From contig NZ_WPNZ01000015.1 in the NCBI RefSeq assembly GCF_009755605.1, positions 1-64,000 on the forward strand: a DNA stretch of 64,000 bases, given 5' to 3'. Within the stretch, counting starts at the first letter, position 1. The number at the start of each line of letters is the position of its first letter. A program made the position numbers and the translations under genes. This stretch comes from Streptomyces typhae (GTDB taxonomy: Bacteria; Actinomycetota; Actinomycetes; Streptomycetales; Streptomycetaceae). The notes under the pieces were generated by a model. The model was not told the DNA's origin, made no database searches, and worked only from the letters and a program-made list of their open reading frames with translations. Positions 40,142-49,201 of this stretch are shown one piece after another.

Positions 40142-43100
40142 ATGGCGACACGGGAGTCGGTCTTCGCCCGGCTGTGCGCCCGGCACCGGTGGCAGCAGCC
40201 AGCGGTGTTCATGGCCGTGTACGAGGCCACGGCACGGCGCCTCGGCGAACCGCATCTGATCACCGCACGGCAGCTGCACCGCTGGCGGCAGCCCGATCCG
40301 CCCTGCCCGCGCCCCGCGAGCCAGCGCGTGCTTGAGGAGATGTTCGGCATGCCGCTGGAACAACTCGGCTTCGCCCTTCCCGCGCACCGCCAGGCACCCC
40401 CCGCCCCCGACGGGACCTCCGCACGGGGCACCGCCCCGGCCCGCGACACCCGGCGCCCCGTCCCCCCGCTGCGCTTCCAGGTGCTCGGACCCGTACGGGT
40501 ATGGTGCGGCGACGAGGCACTGCCCGAGGGCCGCCCCCAGGAACGGGCCCTGCTGACCGCGCTGCTGCTGCGCGCCGGACGCACCGCGACGGCGAGCGAA
40601 CTGATCGACGCCATCTGGGGCCAGGCGCCCCCCGCCCAGGCCCTCCCCGCCCTGCGCACCTACGCCTCCCGATTACGCAAGGCCCTCGGCCGCCGCACCC
40701 TAGTCTCCGAGGCCGGGGGCTACGCCATCGACCTGCCCGACGGGTCCCTCGACCTGGCCGAGTGCGAGCGGCACGAGGCGCAGGCCGCCGAGGCCCGCGC
40801 CGCCCACGACCCGCACCGCGCACGGCAGGCACTGCGCGCCGCCCTCGCCCTGTGGAACGGCGAGCCCCTCGGCGGCGTCCCCGGGCCCTTCGCCGACGCC
40901 CAGCGCTCCCGCCTCACCGAATGGCGCCTCGCCCTCCTCGAACACCGCCTCGCCCTCGACCTCGAACTCGGCGGACACCTCGACGCCGTCTCCGAACTGA
41001 CCTCGCTCACCGCCGAACACCCGCTGCGCGAGGGCCTGCGCGCCCTGCTGATGCTGGCGCTCTACCGCGGCGGACGGCAGAGCGAGGCCCTCGGCGTGTA
41101 CGCCGACACCCGCCGCATGCTCGACGAGGAACTCGGCGTCGGCCCGGGACCCGAACTGACGGCCCTGCACCAGCGCGTCCTGCACGCGGACCCCGGCCTC
41201 GCCCCGCCCCCCGGCAGCCGCGGCGAGGACGACCAGCCAGTCCAGCCGACACATCTGGCGCAACTCCCCGCGGACCTCGCCGACTTTACCGGCCGGACTG
41301 CCGCGGCCGCCCAACTGCGCCGCGAACTCCTGCGCGACCCGGGCCGGGTGATGGCCATCGCCTCGGTGCGCGGACTCGGCGGCGTCGGCAAGACCACCCT
41401 CGCGGTACGGGTCGCCCACGCCGTCCGCGGCCACTTCCCCGGCGGCCAGCTCTACGCCGACCTCCTCGGTCAGAGCGCCCGTCCCGCAAGGCCCCACGAC
41501 GTCCTCGGCGCCTTCCTGCGCGCCCTCGGCGTCCCCGACTCCGCCCTGCCCGACGACCACGGGGAACGCGCGGCGCTGTACCGGTCGGTGCTGGCCGGAC
41601 GCCGCGTCCTCGTCCTGCTCGACAACGCGCACGGCGAGGCCCAGGTGCGCACGCTCCTCCCCGGCGCCCCCGGCTGCGCCGTGCTGATCACAAGCCGGGC
41701 CCGGCTCGTCGCGGTCCCCGGCGCCCAGGTGCTCGACCTCGACGTCATGACCGAGCGGGAGGCACTCGCCCTGTTCGCGCGCATCGTCGGTGCCCCGCGC
41801 GCCGAGGCCGAGCCCGCCGCCTGCCGCGAGACCGTCGCCGCCTGCGGCTACCTGCCCCTCGCGATCCGCATCGCCGCGGCGCGCCTGGTCGCACGCCCCG
41901 CCTGGGCGGTGTCCACCCTGGCCGGGCGGCTCGCCGACGAACGCCGCCGCCTCGACCAGCTGCGCCTCGGCGACCTCGCCGTCGACGCCACCTTCGAGCT
42001 GGGACACGGCCAGTTGGAGCCCGCGCAGGCCCGCGCCTTCCGGCGCCTCGCGCTGCCGGACGGCCTCGACATCTCGCTGGCCGCTGCCGCCGCCGTACTG
42101 GACGAGACCGAGGACACCAGCGAGCGGCTCCTGGAGTCCCTGGTCGACACCGGTCTGCTGGAGTCCGCAGCCCCGGGCCGCTACCACTACCACGACCTGC
42201 TGCGCCTCTTCGCCCGCGACCGCGCCCTGCGTGCGGACCCGGCCGGGGACCGCGGGGCCGCGCTGTCCCGCCTGCTCGGCTTCTACCTCGCCACGGCCTG
42301 CCACGCGTACGTCCTGGAGAACCCCGGCGACCGCCTGGTCGCACACCTGGCGCCCACCGCTCGCCGCGCCCTGCCCTTCACCGGCCGCCAACAGGCCCTG
42401 GACTGGCTGTTCTCCGAGGGGCCCGCGCTGCTCGCCGCCGTACGCCAGTGCGCCGCGGAAGCGGAACTCGCGCCCATGGCCGCCGACGTCCTGCTCGTGG
42501 CGCAGGACCTGATGGAGTCCGGCGCCCACCGGCAGACGTACGCGTCGGCGGCGTCAGCTGTGGCCGAGGAGGCCCGGCGCGGCGGCGACGCGCGCACCGA
42601 GGGCCGCGCCAGGGTGGTTCTCGGCCAAGTGCACCATCTGGCGGGCCGTGTGGAGCGGGCCCGTGAGGAGGCCGAGCGCGCCCACACCCTCGGTGCCGCC
42701 GCCGACGACGCGCTCACGCTCGGCTACGCGCAGAACCTCCTCGGCCTGCTCGCCATCTTCCACGGCCGCCACCAGGCAGCCGCCGCCTGCTTCACCCGGG
42801 CCCTGAGCGCCTTCAGGGCCGACGGCAACCGCTACGGCGAGACGGCCATGCTCATGAACCTGGGGCGGGCCCAACTCGGCCTCGGGCAGATCGAGGCGGC
42901 GATCGCCGCGTCCGAGCAGTCCGTGGAACTGTGGCGCGGGCTCGGCGCCACCCTGCGGCTCGCCAACGGCTACTACGCCCTCGGTCTCGCCCTGCACGAG
43001 GCGGGCCGCTACGACGAAGCCCTGAAACGCTTCCGCCAGGGCCTGGTCATCTTCCAGGAGAGCCGCCAGCCGTACTGGATCGGCATGACCCACTTCCGCA

Positions 43101-43366
43101 TGGCGACCGCCCACCTGGCCGCCTCGCGCGCACACGTGGCCGCCGCGCACGCCGACCGGGCCCTCGTCCTGCTGCGCGACATCGGCGGCGACCGGCGGCT
43201 CGCCGCTGTGCTCTCCCTGCTCGCCCGGACGCTGCTGCTGCTCGGCCAGCAGGAGCGTGCGCACACCTGCTGGCAGGAGGCGCTCTCCCTCTTCGAACGC
43301 ATCGGAAGCCCCGAGGCCGCACACGTACGCGCCCTGCTCGCCCCCGCCGGCAACCCGGCACGCTGA
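40142..43366 (+). CDS. SARP-type regulator with NB-ARC and TPR domains
   Basis: The 1074-residue protein has, in order: an extra N-terminal domain (1-80, ARQLHRWRQPDPPCPRP) seen in some actinomycete regulators; an OmpR-type winged helix (about 107-195); a BTAD domain (200-345); an NB-ARC ATPase with Walker A GLGGVGKTT and VLVLLDNAH; and C-terminal TPRs (780-1070). This is the AfsR-like layout that activates antibiotic biosynthesis genes. Leu178 in the DNA-binding domain is TTA (40673-40675), so translation depends on bldA. GGAGG five bases before ATG 40142 sets the start. No biosynthetic cluster is visible beside it. Confidence 0.92.
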   Translation: MATRESVFARLCARHRWQQPAVFMAVYEATARRLGEPHLITARQLHRWRQPDPPCPRPASQRVLEEMFGMPLEQLGFALPAHRQAPPAPDGTSARGTAPARDTRRPVPPLRFQVLGPVRVWCGDEALPEGRPQERALLTALLLRAGRTATASELIDAIWGQAPPAQALPALRTYASRLRKALGRRTLVSEAGGYAIDLPDGSLDLAECERHEAQAAEARAAHDPHRARQALRAALALWNGEPLGGVPGPFADAQRSRLTEWRLALLEHRLALDLELGGHLDAVSELTSLTAEHPLREGLRALLMLALYRGGRQSEALGVYADTRRMLDEELGVGPGPELTALHQRVLHADPGLAPPPGSRGEDDQPVQPTHLAQLPADLADFTGRTAAAAQLRRELLRDPGRVMAIASVRGLGGVGKTTLAVRVAHAVRGHFPGGQLYADLLGQSARPARPHDVLGAFLRALGVPDSALPDDHGERAALYRSVLAGRRVLVLLDNAHGEAQVRTLLPGAPGCAVLITSRARLVAVPGAQVLDLDVMTEREALALFARIVGAPRAEAEPAACRETVAACGYLPLAIRIAAARLVARPAWAVSTLAGRLADERRRLDQLRLGDLAVDATFELGHGQLEPAQARAFRRLALPDGLDISLAAAAAVLDETEDTSERLLESLVDTGLLESAAPGRYHYHDLLRLFARDRALRADPAGDRGAALSRLLGFYLATACHAYVLENPGDRLVAHLAPTARRALPFTGRQQALDWLFSEGPALLAAVRQCAAEAELAPMAADVLLVAQDLMESGAHRQTYASAASAVAEEARRGGDARTEGRARVVLGQVHHLAGRVERAREEAERAHTLGAAADDALTLGYAQNLLGLLAIFHGRHQAAAACFTRALSAFRADGNRYGETAMLMNLGRAQLGLGQIEAAIAASEQSVELWRGLGATLRLANGYYALGLALHEAGRYDEALKRFRQGLVIFQESRQPYWIGMTHFRMATAHLAASRAHVAAAHADRALVLLRDIGGDRRLAAVLSLLARTLLLLGQQERAHTCWQEALSLFERIGSPEAAHVRALLAPAGNPAR

Positions 43367-43367
43367 T

Positions 43368-43394
43368 GCCGCCCGCCCACAAGGGGCGGACGGC
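43368..43394. terminator. Hairpin between SARP and repeat-peptide genes
   Basis: GCCGCCCGCCC (43368-43378) and GGGCGGACGGC (43384-43394) form an 11-bp stem with one mismatch. It lies two bases after the SARP stop codon and before the convergent repeat-peptide gene. Confidence 0.65.
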
Positions 43395-43426
43395 ACCGGC
43401 TCGGGCTCACCCGCGCTGACTCGTCA

Positions 43427-43741
43427 TCACCGGCGCGGCGGCGGCCAGTTGTCGTCGTGGGCGGTGGTGAGGGGCGGCGGCCAGTTGCCGTCCTCCGCGG
43501 TGGTGAACGGCGGTGGCCAGTTGCCGTCCTCCGCGGTGGCGAACGGCGGCGGCCAGTTGCCGTCCTCGGTGGTGGTCGTGCGGGGCGGCGGCCAGTTGCC
43601 CGCGTCGGTCGCTGTGGTCTCGGTCGCTGTGGTCGCCGCGGCTTCCGTGGTGGCCGCGGCCGCTGTGGTGGCCGCCGTGGTGAGGACGACCGCTGCCGCG
43701 GTCGCGCCGACCGCGGCGCCGACGGCTTGCTTGATGCGCAT
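43427..43741 (-). CDS. Secreted repeat peptide, five D-x-N-W-P-P-P units
   Basis: The 104-residue product starts at ATG 43741 with GGGGGAG six bases upstream. The first 29 residues (MRIKQAVGAAVGATAAAVVL, then Thr/Ala-rich) form a signal peptide. After an Ala/Thr linker come five copies of D-x-N-W-P-P-P separated by five or six Thr/Ala/Glu/Phe residues, ending PPPRR. The repeated unit is 12 residues and is conserved at protein and DNA level. I know no family for it. It could be a multi-core RiPP precursor, a wall-binding peptide or a structural protein. It is divergent from a STAND NTPase gene. Confidence 0.7.
   Translation of the reverse strand: MRIKQAVGAAVGATAAAVVLTTAATTAAAATTEAAATTATETTATDAGNWPPPRTTTTEDGNWPPPFATAEDGNWPPPFTTAEDGNWPPPLTTAHDDNWPPPRR
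43443..43600. repeat. 36-bp coding repeat of the NWPPP peptide
   Basis: GGCCAGTTG cores start at 43443, 43479, 43515, 43551 and 43590, giving spacings of 36, 36, 36 and 39 bases. The unit encodes the D-x-N-W-P-P-P block and its linker, so it is a coding minisatellite. Confidence 0.95.
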
Positions 43742-44038
43742 GAGTATCTCCCCCGACTGAGCCCCGCAGGGCCCGTTCGATCGCTGTGACGGAACGGCCT
43801 CCGGGACGGCCGAGGCACCTGGGCGAGAACCCCCGTGGCGCCGGCCGACCCCTGGCCGACACCTCGATTGCAGCCGCCGCCGCATTGTCAGGCAGCCCCC
43901 CACGATCACTCCGAACAATGCGAACTCCGCCGGTCGCGGCGGGTGGCCGAAGAAAGTCCCCGCCGTTCGCGGTGCGTTGCCGTGCGGGACGGCCCCGCGT
44001 ACCTTGACGCGGTCTGCCACGTGCCGGGGGAGGAAGTC

Positions 44039-47000
44039 GTGGGGCGACGCGAGAGTCCGCTGGACCCGGACGCGGGACCCGTGCAGCGCTTCGCGGACGA
44101 GCTGCGGGCGCTCCGCCGCGCCGCGGGCGGGCCCACGTACCGGACGATGGCCGCCCGCGGCGAGTACTCCGTCACGACCCTGGCGCAGGCGGCCGCGGGC
44201 GAGCGGCTGCCGTCGCTGCCGGTCCTGCGGGCCTATGTGGCGGCCTGCGGCGGTGACGAGGGAGAGTGGGAGCGCCGCTGGCGCGAGGCGGGCGCGGAGG
44301 CGGCCGCCGTGCCGTCGGCAGCCGACGACGAACCCGCGCCCTACCTCGGCCTCGCCCGGTTCGAGCCCGACGACCGGGAGCGGTTCTTCGGCCGCGAGCA
44401 GCTGACCGGCGACCTCCTCGCCGTCGTGGCGGAGAACCGGTTCGCCGCGCTCGTCGGAGCCTCCGGCAGCGGCAAGTCGTCCCTGCTGCGCGCGGGACTG
44501 ATCCCCGCCCTTCAGCACGCCGAGGAGCCGCACCGGCGCCCCGCAGCCATCCGCATCCTCACCCCCGGCGCGCACCCCCTCGCCGCGCACGCGGCGGCGC
44601 TCTCCCCGGCGGACGGCGACCGCGACACGGTCGTCGTGATCGACCAGTTCGAGGAGACCTTCACCCTGTGCCGGAGCCCGGCGGAGCGTGCGGAGTTCAT
44701 CGACCGGCTGCTCGCCGCCCGCCGGCCGGACAGCAGGCTGCGCGTCGTCATCGCCGTACGCGCCGACTTCTACGGCCGCTGCGCCGAGCACCGGGCGCTC
44801 GCCGCCGCCCTGCGGGGAACCAGCCTGCTGGTGGGGCCCATGAGCCAGGAGGAGCTGCGCCAGGCCATCGTCGGCCCCGCGGCCACCCGGGGAGCCCTCG
44901 TCGAACGGTCCCTGACCGCACGCCTCGTCACCGAGGTCACCGACGAACCCGGCGGCCTGCCCCTGCTGTCGCACGCGCTGCTGGAAACCTGGCGGCGGCG
45001 CAAGGGCCGGGCGCTGACCGAGTCGTCGTACGAGGCGGCGGGCGGTCTGCGGGGCGCCATCGCCCACACGGGCGAAGAGGTGTACGCGCGGCTCACGCCC
45101 GGCGAGGCCGCCGTCGCCCGGCACCTCCTGCTGCGTCTGATCACGCCCGGCGAGGGCGCGCCGGACACCAGGCGCCCGGCCGAGCGCGCCGAACTCCTCG
45201 CGGTGGGCCCCGGTGCCGCCCCGGTCCTGGAACGTCTGGCCCGCGCCCGCCTGATCACCCTGGAGGAGTCCTCGGCGGACCTGGCCCACGAGGCGCTGAT
45301 CACGGCCTGGCCCCGGCTGAGCGGCTGGGTGGAGGAGGACAGGGAGCGGTTGCGGCTGCACCGCAGGCTGACGGACGCGGCGAACGCCTGGGAGGAGAGC
45401 GGGCGCGACCCCGGGGCCCTGTACCGGGGCAGCCGGCTGGCCGCCGCGGAGGAGGCGTTCGCCGGGCGGGACGGCGCGGACGGCGGGAAGGACGGCGGGA
45501 AGGACGGCCGGAAGGACCGTGGGTACGAGGGGAAGGGCGGGGAGGTGGCCCTGACCGGGCACGAGCGCGCCTTCCTGGCAGCCGCCGTCACCGCCCGCAC
45601 CAGGGAGCGCCGCCGCAACCGGTCCTTGCTGGGCACGCTGTCCGTCCTGCTCGTCCTGGCCCTGGTGGCCGGTGTGATCGCCTGGCAGCAGAACCGCACG
45701 AGCGACAAGCGCAGGACCGAGGCCGTCGGCCGCAGGATCAGCTCCCTGGCGAACGGCATGCGCTTCTCCGACCCGGTGGCGGCCATGCGGCTGAGCGTCG
45801 CCGCCTGGCGGGTGGCCGACACGCCCGAGACCCGCGCGGGACTCATGGGCGCCCGCACCCAGCCGGAGGAGGACGTGTTCACGGCGCCCGAGAGCCTCGA
45901 CTCCCAGGAGTTCCTGAGCCGGGACGGGCGCACCCTGGTGGTCGCCGACCGTGGCCGCGTCACGAAGTGGGACGTGCGGACCAAGCGCAGGACGGGCACG
46001 TACCCGGGCCTCGGCCGCCGTGTGGGCACGGCCGTGCACCTCAGCCCCGACGCGCGGGGCCTGCTCCTGGAGACGGACGACGGGGTCCTCGTGTGGGACA
46101 TCGGCGCGGGCCGGACGGCCGGAGGCCGCGTCGGCCCGCCGACCGCCGTGGGCCTGGGCTTCGGCCCCAGCGTGCGCACCGTCGCCCTGGGGGGCGGCGC
46201 CGGTGGGCGGGCCAGCGTCTGGGACACGGAGCGGCGGCGTGCGCTCTTCACCGCTCCCGCGGACCAGGTGGAGGCGGCCGTCGTCAGTCCGGACGAGCGC
46301 CTGGTGGCGCTCTGCCCGGCGGAGGGCGGGCTCCAGGTGTGGGACATGGCCGCGCGGCGGCGGCTGCCCGTGCCCCGCTCCCTGCCGCGCGGGGGGAGCG
46401 ACACGTGCGCGGAGGTCCGCTTCGCCCCCGACAGCCGCACGGTCGCGGCCGTCACGCCCGACGCCGTGCGGGTGTGGCGGGCGCGGACCGGCAAGACGCT
46501 GCCGGGCATCGACCAAGTGGGCCTGCGGAGCGTGGAGTTCGGCGCCGACGGAAAGTTCGTCGTCACGGCGGACGCCGAGGAGATCAGCCTCTGGCGGCTC
46601 TCCGACGCCGAGAACCCCGTGCTGCGGTACCCGGTCACCACCCAGTCCGTCGGACAGCTCAGTCTCGACCTCGACGACGGCCGCATCCGCTATCTGTCGC
46701 AGCGCCGGATGCGCGGTGGCGTCGTCCGCTCGCTCGCCCTCGGCGGTGCCGCCGCCAGGTCCTGGCTGGAACCCGGCGTGTCCGGCGCCGCGTTCGGCGC
46801 GAACGGGCGCCTGCTCCTCAGGTCGCGTCAGGAGGCCGACGGAACGGCCCGCTTCGAGCTGTACGACGTGTCCAGCGGGCGCCGCACGCGCGAGCTGCCC
46901 CGGCTGCGGTGCACCGAGGAGTCCGTGGGCGACTGCATGCAGACCATGGCGTTCAGCGGCGACGGACGCACCGTCGCCTACCGGACGGGGCCCGTGGACT

Positions 47001-47800
47001 TCTCGGCGGCGGGGGAGCGTATCGCCGTCCGGGACGTCGCCGCGGGTGGCGACAGGACGCCGAGGACGCTCCGGGTCCCCGGCGGGGAGGGGCCGGGCGT
47101 CCTCAGGATGGCGCTGAGCCCGGAGGGGCGGTCCCTGTTCCTCTCCCGCGGGGACGAGGGGCCCACCGAGGTCTACGACGTACGCACGGGAAAGCGCGTC
47201 AGAGTGCTGCGCGGCATGGGCGGTGACCTGGCCGTCAGGCCCGACGGCAAGCTCCTCGTGTCCGCGTCCGGACGGGTGGCGGACCTGAGGAGCGGCCGGG
47301 TGACGCGGGTGGGCCTGGGGCAGGACACGGTGGGCGCGGTCGCGTTCAGCCCCGACGGCCGGCTGTTCGCCGCGGGCGACACGTCGGGGCGTGTCACCCT
47401 GTGGGACGACGAACTGCGGCGCAGACTGGGGGAGTTCGACGGTACGTTCACCAGCGACCGGCAGGACCTCGCCGAGCCGGCGGACACCCTCGCCTTCTCC
47501 CCGGACGGCCGGACCCTCGCCGTGGGCGGTGGCCCCGCGGGCACGCTCCGGCTGTGGGACACCACCGCCAACCAGGCCCTGGGGACCGCCCTCCCCACCC
47601 CGGGGGACTGGCAGATCTCCCTCTCGTTCTCCCCGGACAGCGCCGTCCTGTACGCGGCCGGCGAGCACGTGCCCCTCCAGCGCTACCGGGTGCACCCCCG
47701 GCAGGTCGCCGCCGAAGTCTGCGACCGCGCGGGCACCGGCCTCTCCCGGCGCGACTGGAGGACGTACATCTCCGACGTCCCGTACCGGCCCACCTGCTGA
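44039..47800 (+). CDS. nSTAND NTPase with N-terminal HTH and WD40 repeats
   Basis: The 1253-residue protein has an N-terminal helix-turn-helix region (about 15-75; RFADELRALRRAAGG, VTTLAQAAAGERLPSLPVLR), a STAND NTPase (Walker A ALVGASGSGKSSLL near 140-153, Walker B DTVVVIDQFEETF), a single membrane helix (LLGTLSVLLVLALVAGVIAW, about 535-555), and C-terminal WD40 repeats (VAFSPDGRLFAAG, LAFSPDGRTLAVG). It probably senses a ligand on the repeat domain and assembles as a signalling scaffold. GTG 44039 follows GGGGGAGGA. It is divergent from the NWPPP peptide gene, 297 bases away. Confidence 0.9.
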   Translation: MGRRESPLDPDAGPVQRFADELRALRRAAGGPTYRTMAARGEYSVTTLAQAAAGERLPSLPVLRAYVAACGGDEGEWERRWREAGAEAAAVPSAADDEPAPYLGLARFEPDDRERFFGREQLTGDLLAVVAENRFAALVGASGSGKSSLLRAGLIPALQHAEEPHRRPAAIRILTPGAHPLAAHAAALSPADGDRDTVVVIDQFEETFTLCRSPAERAEFIDRLLAARRPDSRLRVVIAVRADFYGRCAEHRALAAALRGTSLLVGPMSQEELRQAIVGPAATRGALVERSLTARLVTEVTDEPGGLPLLSHALLETWRRRKGRALTESSYEAAGGLRGAIAHTGEEVYARLTPGEAAVARHLLLRLITPGEGAPDTRRPAERAELLAVGPGAAPVLERLARARLITLEESSADLAHEALITAWPRLSGWVEEDRERLRLHRRLTDAANAWEESGRDPGALYRGSRLAAAEEAFAGRDGADGGKDGGKDGRKDRGYEGKGGEVALTGHERAFLAAAVTARTRERRRNRSLLGTLSVLLVLALVAGVIAWQQNRTSDKRRTEAVGRRISSLANGMRFSDPVAAMRLSVAAWRVADTPETRAGLMGARTQPEEDVFTAPESLDSQEFLSRDGRTLVVADRGRVTKWDVRTKRRTGTYPGLGRRVGTAVHLSPDARGLLLETDDGVLVWDIGAGRTAGGRVGPPTAVGLGFGPSVRTVALGGGAGGRASVWDTERRRALFTAPADQVEAAVVSPDERLVALCPAEGGLQVWDMAARRRLPVPRSLPRGGSDTCAEVRFAPDSRTVAAVTPDAVRVWRARTGKTLPGIDQVGLRSVEFGADGKFVVTADAEEISLWRLSDAENPVLRYPVTTQSVGQLSLDLDDGRIRYLSQRRMRGGVVRSLALGGAAARSWLEPGVSGAAFGANGRLLLRSRQEADGTARFELYDVSSGRRTRELPRLRCTEESVGDCMQTMAFSGDGRTVAYRTGPVDFSAAGERIAVRDVAAGGDRTPRTLRVPGGEGPGVLRMALSPEGRSLFLSRGDEGPTEVYDVRTGKRVRVLRGMGGDLAVRPDGKLLVSASGRVADLRSGRVTRVGLGQDTVGAVAFSPDGRLFAAGDTSGRVTLWDDELRRRLGEFDGTFTSDRQDLAEPADTLAFSPDGRTLAVGGGPAGTLRLWDTTANQALGTALPTPGDWQISLSFSPDSAVLYAAGEHVPLQRYRVHPRQVAAEVCDRAGTGLSRRDWRTYISDVPYRPTC

Positions 47801-47830
47801 GCACGGGGGAGAGGAGCGAGGGGGAGGGGG

Positions 47831-49201
47831 TCAGCGTACGTGGCGGTCGCGGCCCGCGCCGTACCCGGCGCCCACCATCGCGACGCTGAGGACGAGAAGG
47901 ACCACGAGCGGAAGCGTCCAACTGCTCGTCGAGCTGTGCAGGATGCCGAGGAGGAGCGGGCCTGCCGCCGCCACGAGATAGCCGACGGACTGCGCCATGC
48001 CCGCGAGGGCGGCGGCCTCACCTGCGCTGCCCGCGCGTTCGCTCTGGAAGGTCAGCGCGAGGACCAGGCACACGCCGCCGCCGACGCCGAGCAGGGTGCA
48101 CGCGAGCACGGACAGCGCGGGCGCCGCCACGAGGACGGCGAAGCCGCAGGCCACGACGGCCGAGGCCCCGGCCGCGGTCCACCGCTGGTCCAGGCGGCCC
48201 CGGGTGAACAGGGGCAGGAGTCCGCTCGCCGCGAGGGCGACGAGCTGGTAGTAGAAGAGCGTCCATCCGGCCGCGGTGCTGCTCGTGCCGCGGTCGATCA
48301 GGATGCTGGGCAGCCAGGCGACCGCGGTGTAGAAGGCCAGGGACTGAAGGCCCATGAAGACGCTGACCTGCCAGGCGAGGCGTGACCGCCAGGGGACCGC
48401 GCTGCGGGTCGCGCCGGTGGCGGCCCGGGGCTTGTCGCCCCGCACGCGGGGCAACCAGGCGAGGAACGCCGCGACGGTGAAGGCGAGCCCCCAGGCGAGC
48501 GCCGTGTGCCAGGAGCCCGGCAGGGTGTGGGAGAGCGGCGCGGAGACGCCGGAGGAGACCGCGGCGGTGACGCCCATGACCGTGACGTAGAGGGCGCTGA
48601 TGCCGTGGACGCGGTGCGCGGGCACGTTCCGTCTGATCAGGGCGGGCAGCAGGACGTTGCCGAACGCGATGGCGGCGGAGAGGATCACGGTCCCGGTGAA
48701 GAGGCAGATCACCGAGGGAAGCGACCGGACCACCGTGCCGACGGCCAGCGCGCCGAGGGCCACCACGAGCAGGCGCGCGGTGCCGAAGCGGTGGGAGGCG
48801 CGGGCCACCAGGGGTGACGTCGCGGCGAACGTCAGCAGGGGGAGGGTGCTCAGGAGCCCGCCCCAGCTCGACGCCAGGCCGCTGCCCCGCTCGATCTCCG
48901 GCAGCAGCGTGCCGACGCCGGTGAGGCTGGTGCGCAGATTCGCCGCCACGAGACAGATCGCGACGACGAGCCCGACGGACACGGCGGGCCCGACGGACAC
49001 ACCGGGCTCGGCGGATGCACCGGGTCCGGCGGATGCACCGGGTCCGGCGGACGCGGCGGACGCGGCGGATGCACCGGGCTCGGCGGATGCACCGGGTCCG
49101 GCGGACGCGGCGGACGCGGCGGGCCCGGTGTGGTCGTCGGCCGGTGCCGACGGGACCGTTGTGGCGGCCTCGCGGGCCGTCGGCGACGACTCCGCGCTCA
49201 C
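47831..49201 (-). CDS. MFS transporter, CynX/NimT type
   Basis: The 456-residue protein has twelve predicted membrane helices of the major facilitator superfamily. Family signals include VGLVVAICLVAANLRTSLTG at the first helix, LRTSLTGVGTLLPEI, and the loop RASHRFGTARLLVVALGALA. CynX-type members export or import small acids or cyanate-like compounds; the substrate is unknown. The first 70 residues are an Ala/Gly/Pro/Ser repeat that precedes helix 1 and may vary in length. GTG 49201 overlaps the stop of the FadR-type regulator (GTGA), so the two are co-translated and the regulator likely controls the transporter. Confidence 0.88.
   Translation of the reverse strand: MSAESSPTAREAATTVPSAPADDHTGPAASAASAGPGASAEPGASAASAASAGPGASAGPGASAEPGVSVGPAVSVGLVVAICLVAANLRTSLTGVGTLLPEIERGSGLASSWGGLLSTLPLLTFAATSPLVARASHRFGTARLLVVALGALAVGTVVRSLPSVICLFTGTVILSAAIAFGNVLLPALIRRNVPAHRVHGISALYVTVMGVTAAVSSGVSAPLSHTLPGSWHTALAWGLAFTVAAFLAWLPRVRGDKPRAATGATRSAVPWRSRLAWQVSVFMGLQSLAFYTAVAWLPSILIDRGTSSTAAGWTLFYYQLVALAASGLLPLFTRGRLDQRWTAAGASAVVACGFAVLVAAPALSVLACTLLGVGGGVCLVLALTFQSERAGSAGEAAALAGMAQSVGYLVAAAGPLLLGILHSSTSSWTLPLVVLLVLSVAMVGAGYGAGRDRHVR

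Noticed and set aside
43443..43600. CRISPR-like regular repeats
   Set aside because: The 36-bp units have no unique spacers and lie in a coding frame, and no cas gene is near.
43257..43760. Rightward frame with GGGQLPSS repeats over the NWPPP gene
   Set aside because: It mirrors the real minus-strand repeat and has neither a signal peptide nor a ribosome site.
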